From positions 1-27,446 of the forward strand of contig JAMPAO010000026.1 in assembly GCA_023667165.1 (NCBI GenBank): a stretch of DNA of 27,446 bases, in the 5' to 3' direction. Below, piece after piece: positions 1 through 5,519 of this stretch. Below the pieces are notes generated by a model. It was not told the DNA's origin and did not search any database. It was given only the letters and a program-made list of their open reading frames with translations. This stretch comes from Ruminococcus sp. Lineage in GTDB: Bacteria; Bacillota; Clostridia; Oscillospirales; Ruminococcaceae. Position 1 is the first letter of the stretch. The number at the start of each line of letters is the position of its first letter. The translations under genes and the position numbers were made by a program.

Positions 1-290
1 CTGCATAATAATGTTGAGAAGTTTTCATCGCACGATATAAGTATATCTTGAATTTTGGATGAAAACTCATCATAAGATTGATAGGCTTGATTATTTGGAG
101 TATATAGTTCTACAATAAAGGTCATTGAAGATTCATTTATTTCTGCTTTTTCAATGAGCATATCAGATGATATACCATATGTTAATAAAACACATATCAA
201 TGCCGTAATTTGAGAAAATATTAAAAGAAATAATTTAGTTTTGGAACTATGTAGCTGTTTTTTTATTTGCAATATTATAATTCTTAACAT
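1..290 (-). CDS. ABC-transporter-like permease, N-terminal part (runs off the window)
   Basis: About 96 residues of a minus-strand gene are visible, and it continues beyond base 1. It begins MLRIIILQIKKQ, then has one long hydrophobic segment at about residues 20-41 (LFLLIFSQITALICVLLTYG). A hydrophilic stretch follows that is probably outside the cell. This is the usual start of an FtsX/MacB-type permease: short basic N-terminus, one membrane helix, extracytoplasmic domain. The ATG at 290 follows a GGGAG about 9 bases upstream. The stretch is clearly more AT-rich than the conjugation genes further right. It follows two small secreted-protein genes on the same strand, so it could export or respond to them; that is inference. 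The family call is tentative, because the core domain lies outside the window. Confidence 0.6.
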   Translation of the reverse strand, partial: MLRIIILQIKKQLHSSKTKLFLLIFSQITALICVLLTYGISSDMLIEKAEINESSMTFIVELYTPNNQAYQSYDEFSSKIQDILISCDENFSTLLC

Positions 291-311
291 TTGCGCATTC
301 TCCCTTATTTT

Positions 312-339
312 AATTGCCTCCCATTATAGAGAGGCAATT
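312..339 (-). promoter_or_regulatory. Hairpin upstream of the permease gene
   Basis: AATTGCCTCCC (312-322) and GAGAGGCAATT (329-339) form an 11-bp stem, with one G-U pair in RNA, around a 6-base loop. On the minus-strand transcript it ends about 22 bases before the permease start. No U-run follows in that direction, so it is not a clear terminator. It may act as an attenuator or stabiliser between the secreted-protein gene and the permease. Confidence 0.5.
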
Positions 340-367
340 TATTATTTTACAGCATTGAGTGCCCTTT

Positions 368-823
368 TTACGGACGAACAGTTTTGTTAAACGTGATATT
401 GTATGAATCCGCATATTCTGAGGCATTGCTTGATGTTGTGTGTAATCTTGCAGTATATTCACGTTTACAAGTTTCATTCATATTAGCATATGCTGTGCAT
501 GCTAATGAAGTTGTTGTTCCCGAATCTGCATCGTGTGCCTGCGTAACAACGCTGCCTGATGAATCATATTTGTACTTCATATAGCTCACAAATTTCCAAG
601 AGTAATCGTAATCGCTATTTATGGAAGTAAAAATTGCGGTATCAACTCCGCAGTTCAGATTACTCCTTGATGTTCGGTACTGCGGACAGTATGTTGAAAA
701 GTCATTGGGACGATTTACGTTGTCATTCATATAAGATGTTGCCGACGCACTCATACCAACCGCCGAAGTCATAGCCATAACCGCTGTAGCAGCAATCGCT
801 GCAAGTCTTTTTGTCATTTTCAT
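368..823 (-). CDS. Small secreted protein, unknown function
   Basis: The protein has 151 residues and a textbook signal peptide: basic MKMTKR, a hydrophobic core and a likely signal peptidase cut after ASA near residue 28. The mature part is about 120 residues, polar and rich in Ser, Thr, Tyr and Asn. It has four cysteines (in YCPQ, LNCG, LACT and ETCK), enough for two disulfides. I do not recognise the family. The ATG at 823 follows AGGA at a normal distance, and that site lies in the 3' arm of a hairpin (831-851). The gene lies downstream of the sigma/anti-sigma pair and another secreted-protein gene and just before a permease gene. A secreted antagonist, bacteriocin-like peptide or surface factor would fit this setting but is not shown. 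Confidence 0.72.
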   Translation of the reverse strand: MKMTKRLAAIAATAVMAMTSAVGMSASATSYMNDNVNRPNDFSTYCPQYRTSRSNLNCGVDTAIFTSINSDYDYSWKFVSYMKYKYDSSGSVVTQAHDADSGTTTSLACTAYANMNETCKREYTARLHTTSSNASEYADSYNITFNKTVRP

Positions 824-830
824 AGTAATT

Positions 831-851
831 CCTCACTTTCTGAATGTGAGG
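831..851 (-). promoter_or_regulatory. Hairpin covering the ribosome binding site of the 368-823 gene
   Basis: On the transcript CCTCAC (846-851) pairs with GTGAGG (831-836) around a 9-base loop. The 3' arm contains the AGGA used to start translation at 823. Folding would hide the ribosome binding site, so this may be a translational control point. The upstream stretch (852-1011) has no other gene I can support. Confidence 0.5.
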
Positions 852-1011
852 AGAAAACCATTCTGTCAGTCCTGATGAAACGTATTAGTTAATCTCTTGC
901 TGAATTTGGAATCCTCCAAGGTTGTTTTGTTTGTGTTTGTTATGTCACTGTCCGAGATGTTAAAGTCCGAGGTCAGATAAGTGCAATCAATATGACCACC
1001 TCTTTCAAAGT

Positions 1012-1032
1012 TTGTCGTTACGACACACTTTA
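1012..1032 (-). repeat. Palindromic repeat, copy A
   Basis: On the minus strand this reads AAAGTGTGTCGTAACGACAA, with arms TGTCG and CGACA around a 3-base spacer. It starts immediately after the stop codon of the 1034-1501 gene. Related copies in the same orientation lie at 21810-21831, 22436-22457 and 23581-23595. Confidence 0.65.
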
Positions 1033-1033
1033 A

Positions 1034-1501
1034 TCAATCTATCCAAACGCTGTTGGAAGTGTTCTCAACACTTTGAGAGCTGCCGAATAAGCCGCTTTCC
1101 TTAGCGTAATGGTTAAGTTTAACACGATAGTAATAACCACCTTTTACATCTATATTATAGTTGTTAAGTGAGTAGGTACTACTGTTTGATATAAGCAAAT
1201 CGTCTATGTTGTCATTTTCGGTATACCAATGACTGTTATCAATGCTGTACTCCACCACAATATCTTTGTAGCCGATTGACTTCATTGTACTGCTTGCAGC
1301 AGTCACACCGCTCAAATAAAACTTATTGTCAGCAGTTGTAGCTGTTAATGTACATTTTCTAATCAATCCTGCCGTTCTCGGCTCAACGGTTTCTTCTGTA
1401 TTTGTGGAATTATTTATAATACCTACAGCCTGTGTCTGCATTGTAGGGAAACAGTATGCGAGAACACCAATAACTCCCGCAGATATAAATAATTTATTCA
1501 T
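1034..1501 (-). CDS. Small secreted protein, possibly DUF6147-like
   Basis: The protein has 155 residues. An N-terminal hydrophobic stretch (LFISAGVIGVLAYCF) followed by MQTQA suggests a signal peptide cut near residue 25. The mature part looks like an all-beta domain: alternating hydrophobic residues, a KGGYYYRVKLNHYAKE segment and an SNSVWID end. This resembles small secreted Firmicute proteins labelled DUF6147, recalled from memory and not verified. The ATG at 1501 follows AAGGAG, which overlaps the stop codon of the anti-sigma gene, so the two are translated from one message. This places the protein under the sigma/anti-sigma circuit. The reading frame stays open for 55 codons after its TGA stop (see findings). 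Confidence 0.7.
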   Translation of the reverse strand: MNKLFISAGVIGVLAYCFPTMQTQAVGIINNSTNTEETVEPRTAGLIRKCTLTATTADNKFYLSGVTAASSTMKSIGYKDIVVEYSIDNSHWYTENDNIDDLLISNSSTYSLNNYNIDVKGGYYYRVKLNHYAKESGLFGSSQSVENTSNSVWID

Positions 1502-1513
1502 TTTGAACTCTCC

Positions 1514-2335
1514 TTATCTGATTGACGATACTATTTTGTCGCATTCGTCATACGGTACATCTTGTGTAAACATCACAAACACTGTATCATCATCTTTAAA
1601 AATGATTGTATACTGATTATCTTCTTTTGATATAACAGCATTTTTGCCGTTTACCGTTGTTTCCGAGAGATTATACTTATCACTCGGAATGACCGTGTTT
1701 CCTACAGTATCCCAAAAACGTTCATAATCAATTGTGATAATCTGATTATCTTTTTTATAGATAAATCCTACAAAATTAGATACATTCTCATTGACATTGC
1801 CTATTGTTTCCGTCAAAACAAACCCCTCCGGCAAATAATGCGGAGTTTCGGGATAAATGTCATACTTGGCGCACTCGGCAATAACCCCGAACGGGTCGTT
1901 CTCGGAAGTGGGAAGTTCAATCACGGTCGGCTCATCTTCACCGAAGTCAACGGAAAATCCGCCTTTGGTGAACTCTATAACAGCCGTCACAATATTCATA
2001 TCCCACGCAAGAACGGTAATGCAGTTGAGAGCCGCAAGAGCCGCCGCCATACATATTGCGGGAATAAGTTTTTTTGAATGTCCGAGAGAACTCTTTCTTT
2101 TGCAGCTTTCGCTTTTCCTGATTTTTTCAAGAAGTTCTGCCTTGCCTTTCTCGGAGCTGTGTTCTTTGCCGCCGTCAAGCAGCTCGCACATCTGACTTGA
2201 AAGACGCTCTATTTTTTCAAAATCCCGTTCATTGGCAGGCTTGGCACGTTCTCTGTCAAATTCACTTTTCATATATCCGTATGCCTCGTTTATGAAATTT
2301 TTATCGGAATTGATTTGCTGTGCAAGTTTTTTCAT
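1514..2335 (-). CDS. Anti-sigma factor with DUF4367 domain
   Basis: The protein has 273 residues. A cytoplasmic helical N-terminus (about 1-88) would hold the sigma factor. One membrane helix follows at about 90-110 (IPAICMAAALAALNCITVLA). The extracytoplasmic C-terminus, from about 155 on, has the DUF4367 pattern (YLPEGF..., then YERFWD, then VNGKNAVIS). DUF4367 proteins are commonly paired with ECF sigma factors in Firmicutes. The start at 2335 is chosen because AAGGAG lies about 9 bases upstream; the frame is open further upstream but lacks a ribosome binding site. The gene follows the sigma gene and carries its own copy of the three-box element, so the inhibitor would rise together with the sigma factor. 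The signal that releases the sigma factor is unknown. Confidence 0.85.
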   Translation of the reverse strand: MKKLAQQINSDKNFINEAYGYMKSEFDRERAKPANERDFEKIERLSSQMCELLDGGKEHSSEKGKAELLEKIRKSESCKRKSSLGHSKKLIPAICMAAALAALNCITVLAWDMNIVTAVIEFTKGGFSVDFGEDEPTVIELPTSENDPFGVIAECAKYDIYPETPHYLPEGFVLTETIGNVNENVSNFVGFIYKKDNQIITIDYERFWDTVGNTVIPSDKYNLSETTVNGKNAVISKEDNQYTIIFKDDDTVFVMFTQDVPYDECDKIVSSIR

Positions 2336-2355
2336 GGTTTTAACTCCTTCGCTTA

Positions 2356-2408
2356 ATAAACACCGAAAATATACTGATTTCTTACCGACAAGAAAAAAAT
2401 TTGTATAT
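2356..2408 (-). promoter_or_regulatory. ECF-type promoter element, copy 2 (anti-sigma gene)
   Basis: In the direction of transcription the boxes are ATATACAAA (2400-2408), 14 bases, GTAAGAAAT (2377-2385), 10 bases, TCGGTGTTTAT (2356-2366), then AAGGAG and the anti-sigma start. All three boxes and both spacings match the copy at 2915-2967, while the spacer sequences differ. That is the pattern expected of a shared promoter rather than a recent duplication. Confidence 0.7.
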
Positions 2409-2419
2409 CTGCACAAAAT

Positions 2420-2893
2420 CTATGTCAGAGTTTTGTTGATACAGTTCAAATAATTTTCAAGTTTGCGCCGTATTCTGTGAATACGGACATAAAGCACATC
2501 AAGATTTATGTGATGTTTCTTTGCGACCGCCGCCCTGTCCTCACAGGTGTAGTAGTCGGTGATAAGATTTCGCTCTTCATCGGTAAGACAGCAAAGCGTA
2601 TCATCTTCAACCGACCGATATTTTTCCTCCGATGTAAGCAGAAAATCTTCGGGCAAATCGTCAAGAGAAACATAAGACGGGTGCTTGTGTATGTATTTCC
2701 TTATTTCAAAATCGGCGGCTCGGTAAAGCCACAGCTTGATGTTTTTATTCAGCGTGAGCATTTTCACTTTTTTGTGCAAAGCAAGAAAGACCTCCTGCGT
2801 AACATCTTCCGCAGCGGCAAGGTCGCCGTTCAGAGCCGCTCGGCAGTATTTAAGGATTGTATCGTAATACATCTGTATAATTTCTTCAATCAT
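2420..2893 (-). CDS. ECF-type RNA polymerase sigma factor
   Basis: The protein has 157 residues, normal for an ECF (group 4) sigma factor. The region 2 helix is at about residues 24-42 (AAEDVTQEVFLALHKK). Region 4 covers about 103-150: LTDEERNLITDYY, then a helix-turn-helix running to RIHRIRRKLENYL. It would bring RNA polymerase to its own promoters, including the three-box elements before itself and before the anti-sigma gene. The start at 2893 has GGAG about 10 bases upstream. It is followed by its anti-sigma factor and two secreted-protein genes. The family call is firm; the regulon is inferred from the repeated element. Confidence 0.9.
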   Translation of the reverse strand: MIEEIIQMYYDTILKYCRAALNGDLAAAEDVTQEVFLALHKKVKMLTLNKNIKLWLYRAADFEIRKYIHKHPSYVSLDDLPEDFLLTSEEKYRSVEDDTLCCLTDEERNLITDYYTCEDRAAVAKKHHINLDVLYVRIHRIRRKLENYLNCINKTLT

Positions 2894-2914
2894 AATAAAT
2901 AAGCTCCTTTTGAT

Positions 2915-2967
2915 ATAAACACCGATTAACAGCCCATTTCTTACACGAACCGTGAAAGTTTGTATAT
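2915..2967 (-). promoter_or_regulatory. ECF-type promoter element, copy 1 (sigma gene)
   Basis: In the direction of transcription the boxes are ATATACAAA (2959-2967), 14 bases, GTAAGAAAT (2936-2944), 10 bases, TCGGTGTTTAT (2915-2925), then the ribosome binding site and start of the sigma gene. The boxes and spacings are identical to 2356-2408. The likely role is sigma-dependent autoregulation. Confidence 0.7.
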
Positions 2968-3007
2968 ATAGCCAAATTTTGCCGATGATTTTAATGTATT
3001 CTGCACA

Positions 3008-3033
3008 TAAAAAAGCGGATAAAATTTATCCGC
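3008..3033 (-). terminator. Rho-independent terminator after the 3026-3454 gene
   Basis: GCGGATAAA and TTTATCCGC (3015-3033) form a perfect 9-bp inverted repeat with a 1-base centre. In the transcript it is followed by a run of U (A-run at 3009-3014 on the plus strand). The stem contains the gene's stop codon. It separates this unit from the sigma cassette. Confidence 0.85.
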
Positions 3034-3454
3034 CCTTTTCATATATGTCTCGGAGCTTTTGAGCAAGCTCCTGTGTTTCGCTGCCGTCGCTGTCTTTTGA
3101 CTTTTCCTTTAATTCCCTGTATCGCTGATGAGCAATGTATTCCTCGATTTGCACCTTTGCGCTCCTGTGGTCTGTGTACATCAGCCATTTGTATAAACTT
3201 TCCGTCAGCATTATAAAAAGCTGAATGGAAATTTCCGCAAAGGTCAAAGCCGTGGGAACTAACAGAGCAGTCAGAACCATTTCCCATTTCGGCGATTCTC
3301 CGCCGAACAAACCGAACCCCACAAGAGGAATCAGGACAATGTACATCAGTATTCCACCAATCCGTGCAAGCGGCGTAAACACAAGCAGCACCGACAACAG
3401 AATATTTATGATTTTCACGGGAATCGCAAATATTTTCGCTATTACATTTATCAT
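3026..3454 (-). CDS. Membrane protein, unknown function
   Basis: The protein has 142 residues. Residues about 1-100 are hydrophobic, with three or four likely membrane segments (around IINILLSVLLVFTPL, GILMYIVLIPLVGFGLF, MVLTALLVPTALTF and ISIQLFIMLTESLY). The last 45 residues are charged, helical and probably cytoplasmic. I do not recognise the family, though small membrane proteins like this are common cargo in clostridial conjugative elements. It is a single-gene unit: a consensus promoter at 3496-3524, a start with AGGA-type spacing (GTGAGGACATTATTATG) and a terminator overlapping its stop. No catalytic motif is visible. Confidence 0.75.
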   Translation of the reverse strand: MINVIAKIFAIPVKIINILLSVLLVFTPLARIGGILMYIVLIPLVGFGLFGGESPKWEMVLTALLVPTALTFAEISIQLFIMLTESLYKWLMYTDHRSAKVQIEEYIAHQRYRELKEKSKDSDGSETQELAQKLRDIYEKGG

Positions 3455-3495
3455 AATAATGTCCTCACTTTCGTCCTACAATTGTCTGCACTAAT

Positions 3496-3524
3496 ATGAT
3501 AACATATTTTGGGAAAATAGTCAA
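3496..3524 (-). promoter_or_regulatory. Sigma-A promoter for the 3026-3454 gene
   Basis: On the minus strand TTGACT (3519-3524) and TATCAT (3496-3501) are separated by exactly 17 bases. The gene starts about 40 bases downstream. Confidence 0.75.
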
Positions 3525-3555
3525 CCGTATTTTTAATAAACCCACAAGAAAAACC

Positions 3556-3843
3556 TCATAAACAAACCGTACACTTGATAGTTTTGAGTGAATCGGACAA
3601 TTTAATGTTTTCACACCAAACTCCGCAGGCGAGCTTGTAATCAAAGCACCAGTAACAGAGCCTTGTATCGCTCCAATAAACAGTTCGGCTGTCAATCGTA
3701 TCGAGAATCTGACCGACAACAGAATCAATGTCCTTTATCCCGTCACTGTCGGGCATACTGCAAATGTTTATACGGACAGTTCCGCCATTGTGTTCTGCGA
3801 TTATTGCAGCTCCGTTTTTTATTTTCAAATACCTTTTATCCAT
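3556..3843 (-). CDS. Small cysteine-rich protein, unknown function
   Basis: The protein has 95 residues, beginning MDKRYLKIKNGAA. The first half looks like a beta-rich fold. The second half holds six of its seven cysteines, clustered as LCYWC, ACGVWC and KCTVC. This could bind a metal, but no standard zinc-ribbon spacing is clear. The ATG at 3843 is chosen because AAAGGTGA lies just upstream; a GTG 9 bases earlier would overlap that site. A TTCCCG/CGGGAA hairpin (3858-3875) sits just before the ribosome binding site. It is the last gene of the leftward small-gene operon driven from 5024-5052. I do not recognise it. Confidence 0.6.
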   Translation of the reverse strand: MDKRYLKIKNGAAIIAEHNGGTVRINICSMPDSDGIKDIDSVVGQILDTIDSRTVYWSDTRLCYWCFDYKLACGVWCENIKLSDSLKTIKCTVCL

Positions 3844-3928
3844 TGTAATCACCTTTCTTCCCGTATTTTCGGGAATGATATTTTTGTTAAAACCGACAAG
3901 AACTCAGCTTGTTGGTTTATTCCGACCT

Positions 3929-3944
3929 CCGCCCTTTCGGACGG
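3929..3944 (-). other. GNRA-capped hairpin in a structured non-coding stretch
   Basis: In the minus-strand transcript CCGUCC-GAAA-GGGCGG forms a 6-bp stem with a GNRA tetraloop. It lies in the 279-base gap 3844-4122, which also holds the long hairpin at 3967-4074 and a TGCATTT/AAATGCA palindrome at 4089-4103. I see no gene in this gap. Confidence 0.45.
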
Positions 3945-3966
3945 AACGCTCAGAGCCTGACGGACT

Positions 3967-4074
3967 GTTTATACTATCCGCTGTAGCAAATTGCTGTAAA
4001 ACGCCTGCAAAAATTTGCATATATGGTTTTTGCAGGCGGAGGACAGGTCAATTTGCTGTAGCGGATTGTATATA
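3967..4074. repeat. Long imperfect inverted repeat, family copy 1
   Basis: The left arm (about 3967-4013, GTTTATACTATCCGCTGTAG...GCCTGCAAAAA) pairs with the right arm (about 4026-4074, TTTTTGCAGGCGG...GTAGCGGATTGTATATAC) around the loop TTTGCATATATGG. The outer ends (ATACTATCC / GGATTGTAT) and the loop resemble the hairpin at 21648-21751, but the middle stem sequence is different. Confidence 0.75.
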
Positions 4075-4122
4075 CTCGCTCTGATGAGTGCATTTCAAAT
4101 GCAGTAATTACTTAACAAACAA

Positions 4123-4311
4123 TTACAGCAATGGTGAATAGTAGTATTCCTTGGTGTAAACTAATCTTTCCAATTGGTCTGCTCCTTTGGCTTTGCTCTG
4201 CTCCTCCGCAGTTTTATTCGCAAGTTCTTTATCTTCCGTTTCAAGCAATACCGTTTCGTGAAATTTCAAATCATACATTGAAAATTCCTCGTAAATTACT
4301 CTGTATACCAT
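4123..4311 (-). CDS. Small protein, unknown function
   Basis: The protein has 62 residues (MVYRVIYEEFSMYDLKF...). It has a beta-hairpin-like start, a charged helix around ELANKTAEEQSKAK and a short tyrosine-rich tail (YTKEYYYSPLL). It has no signal peptide or membrane segment. Its leader (4308-4345) is nearly the same as the leader of the next gene upstream (4945-4984), which supports it as a real gene of the same set. It lies in the leftward operon read from the divergent promoter. I do not recognise the family. Confidence 0.55.
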   Translation of the reverse strand: MVYRVIYEEFSMYDLKFHETVLLETEDKELANKTAEEQSKAKGADQLERLVYTKEYYYSPLL

Positions 4312-4345
4312 AGCTTTCTCACTTTCTCCCCGTCAAGCCGATAGG
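4308..4345 (-). repeat. Duplicated gene leader, copy 1
   Basis: Read on the minus strand: CCTATCGGCTT, CGGGGAGAAAG, GAGAA, CTATGGT with small gaps. The same order and nearly the same spacing occur at 4945-4984. The block includes the purine-rich ribosome-binding stretch and the start codon. Confidence 0.65.
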
Positions 4346-4361
4346 ACAGCCAATTTATTTT

Positions 4362-4949
4362 TTAATCTAAAAATAATCTTATTTGGTCATTGTAAAGTTC
4401 ATATCCGACACCGCCGCAGTTGAATCTGATGTAATTCCAGTCGGTAGCATTGTAAGCGGGGCGGCGTTCAAGTGTTCCCGTTTTGCGAAGTCTTCCGTGA
4501 CGGCTGATTTCATATGTGTTTACGCTGTTTATGATTTTGACCTTTTCCTTGGCAAACCCGAACCAATCGTAAAGGATTTCTTTTGCCTCATCGTCGCTAA
4601 GATATTTTGTGCCGCAGCCGCTTATGAGATGTTCGTAATCCGCTTGACTTACATTGTCCTTATCCTCATAGGGTTTCCATTCCTGCTCTTTTTCGAGCCG
4701 CTCTTTAAGGCGGGAAACCTCTGCTTTGAGATTTTCAGTTTCCGTCAAAAGTTCTTTCAATGTATCGATTTCCTTTACCGCCGTTTCAAGATTCTGTTTC
4801 ATACTTCCGCAAAAGTCATAGTCAATATTTTCTTCCGCTATCTCGAAACAACCCTCAAATGCTGTTCCTACATAGCTGTTATCCCCCAGTTCCGATATAA
4901 TGCTCCTGATTTTAATAAGAGCTTTTCTTTCCTGTTCTTTCGTTACCAT
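4362..4949 (-). CDS. Coiled-coil protein, unknown function
   Basis: The protein has 195 residues. A coiled coil spans about residues 50-95 (TLKELLTETENLKAEVSRLK). A C-terminal globular part contains YEISRHGRLRKTG and an ending YELYNDQIRLFLD. I do not recognise the family, and it resembles typical unassigned phage or ICE cargo. The ATG at 4949 is chosen because the duplicated leader ends exactly there; an in-frame TTG at 4988 would turn the leader into protein. It is the first gene of the leftward operon, under a consensus promoter whose spacer holds the 18-bp palindrome. The adjacent ribbon-helix-helix protein may therefore control it. Confidence 0.7.
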   Translation of the reverse strand: MVTKEQERKALIKIRSIISELGDNSYVGTAFEGCFEIAEENIDYDFCGSMKQNLETAVKEIDTLKELLTETENLKAEVSRLKERLEKEQEWKPYEDKDNVSQADYEHLISGCGTKYLSDDEAKEILYDWFGFAKEKVKIINSVNTYEISRHGRLRKTGTLERRPAYNATDWNYIRFNCGGVGYELYNDQIRLFLD

Positions 4950-4984
4950 AGTGTTCTCGCTTTCTCCCCGTTTAAGCCGATAGG
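4945..4984 (-). repeat. Duplicated gene leader, copy 2
   Basis: This matches 4308-4345 over about 40 bases with a few substitutions. It includes CCTATCGGCTT, ACGGGGAGAAAG and the start codon region of the 4362-4949 gene. Confidence 0.65.
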
Positions 4985-5023
4985 TCAACTTTCGTTTGAT
5001 GTATTGTTTTTCCTTACAATTAT

Positions 5024-5052
5024 ATTATAGCATATTAGTACCAATATGTCAA
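5024..5052 (-). promoter_or_regulatory. Leftward promoter with palindromic operator
   Basis: On the minus strand TTGACA (5047-5052), 17 bases, TATAAT (5024-5029) is a perfect consensus promoter. The spacer contains the palindrome CATATTGGTACTAATATG (5031-5048), which recurs in the rightward promoter. A repressor bound there would block RNA polymerase. Confidence 0.85.
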
Positions 5053-5116
5053 TACAAATTTGAAATTACTTATATAGAAAAAAAGATGAATGAATTATCA
5101 TTATTTGTACAATTTG

Positions 5117-5149
5117 CATATTGATACCAATATGCAAATTTGGTATAAT
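5117..5149 (+). promoter_or_regulatory. Rightward promoter with the same operator
   Basis: TTGATA (5121-5126), 17 bases, TATAAT (5144-5149). The palindrome CATATTGATACCAATATG (5117-5134) covers the -35 box. It is extended to TTTGCATATTG/CAATATGCAAA (5114-5137). The gene at 5173 follows, suggesting autoregulation. Confidence 0.85.
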
Positions 5150-5172
5150 AAATAATGAAAGGTGGAATCTGA

Positions 5173-5442
5173 ATGCGAGGAAAATACTCTGAAAAACAAA
5201 GAATAGCGGCGGATAAATTTTTAAGCGAGAATTATGAACAAGTGAAATTCAGTGTTCGCAAAGGCAAGCGTGATAAAATCAAAGAGCTTGCGACAATGAA
5301 AGGTCTAAGTGTTGCCTCTCTTATAATGTCGCTCATAGAGCAGGAGGCAGAGCGAATGGGGTTTGATATGACAACTGCTCCCACTCCCTCACAGCAGAGG
5401 AAATTGGAGCAGTCAGAGCAGACGGAAGAATCCGAGCAGTAA
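5173..5442 (+). CDS. Ribbon-helix-helix DNA-binding protein
   Basis: The protein has 89 residues. The segment at about 22-63 (QVKFSVRKGKRDKIKELA, then GLSVASLIMSLIEQEAER) has the Arc/MetJ-type ribbon-helix-helix layout: one short strand and two helices. The last 20 residues are a polar Glu/Gln-rich tail. Such proteins bind short palindromes as dimers of dimers. The 18-bp palindrome present in both neighbouring promoters is the obvious target. The ATG at 5173 follows AAAGGTGG at good spacing. It could regulate the leftward operon and itself. An antitoxin role is less likely, since the following nuclease gene has its own promoter. The fold call is firm, the target inferred. Confidence 0.8.
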   Translation: MRGKYSEKQRIAADKFLSENYEQVKFSVRKGKRDKIKELATMKGLSVASLIMSLIEQEAERMGFDMTTAPTPSQQRKLEQSEQTEESEQ

Positions 5443-5457
5443 ATTTTGGATTTTCTC

Positions 5458-5486
5458 TTGACTGTTTTGTAAAAATGTGATATAAT
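5458..5486 (+). promoter_or_regulatory. Promoter of the Rpn-type nuclease gene
   Basis: TTGACT (5458-5463), 17 bases, TATAAT (5481-5486). It starts 15 bases after the stop of the ribbon-helix-helix gene and has no copy of the palindromic operator, so the nuclease is transcribed independently. Confidence 0.8.
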
Positions 5487-5519
5487 TAAATTGGATAACA
5501 ATAAAAGGGTGTGATACCG

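Noticed and set aside
312..339. Rho-independent terminator before the permease gene
   Set aside because: The stem is good, but the U-rich stretch is on the wrong side for minus-strand transcripts and no plus-strand gene ends there.
1838..2195. Plus-strand open frames opposite the anti-sigma gene
   Set aside because: They are antisense to a clearly coding DUF4367 protein, with no promoter or ribosome binding site.
2356..2967. A local sequence duplication to explain the two three-box elements
   Set aside because: Only the three boxes and the spacings match; the spacer bases and flanks differ, which points to functional constraint.
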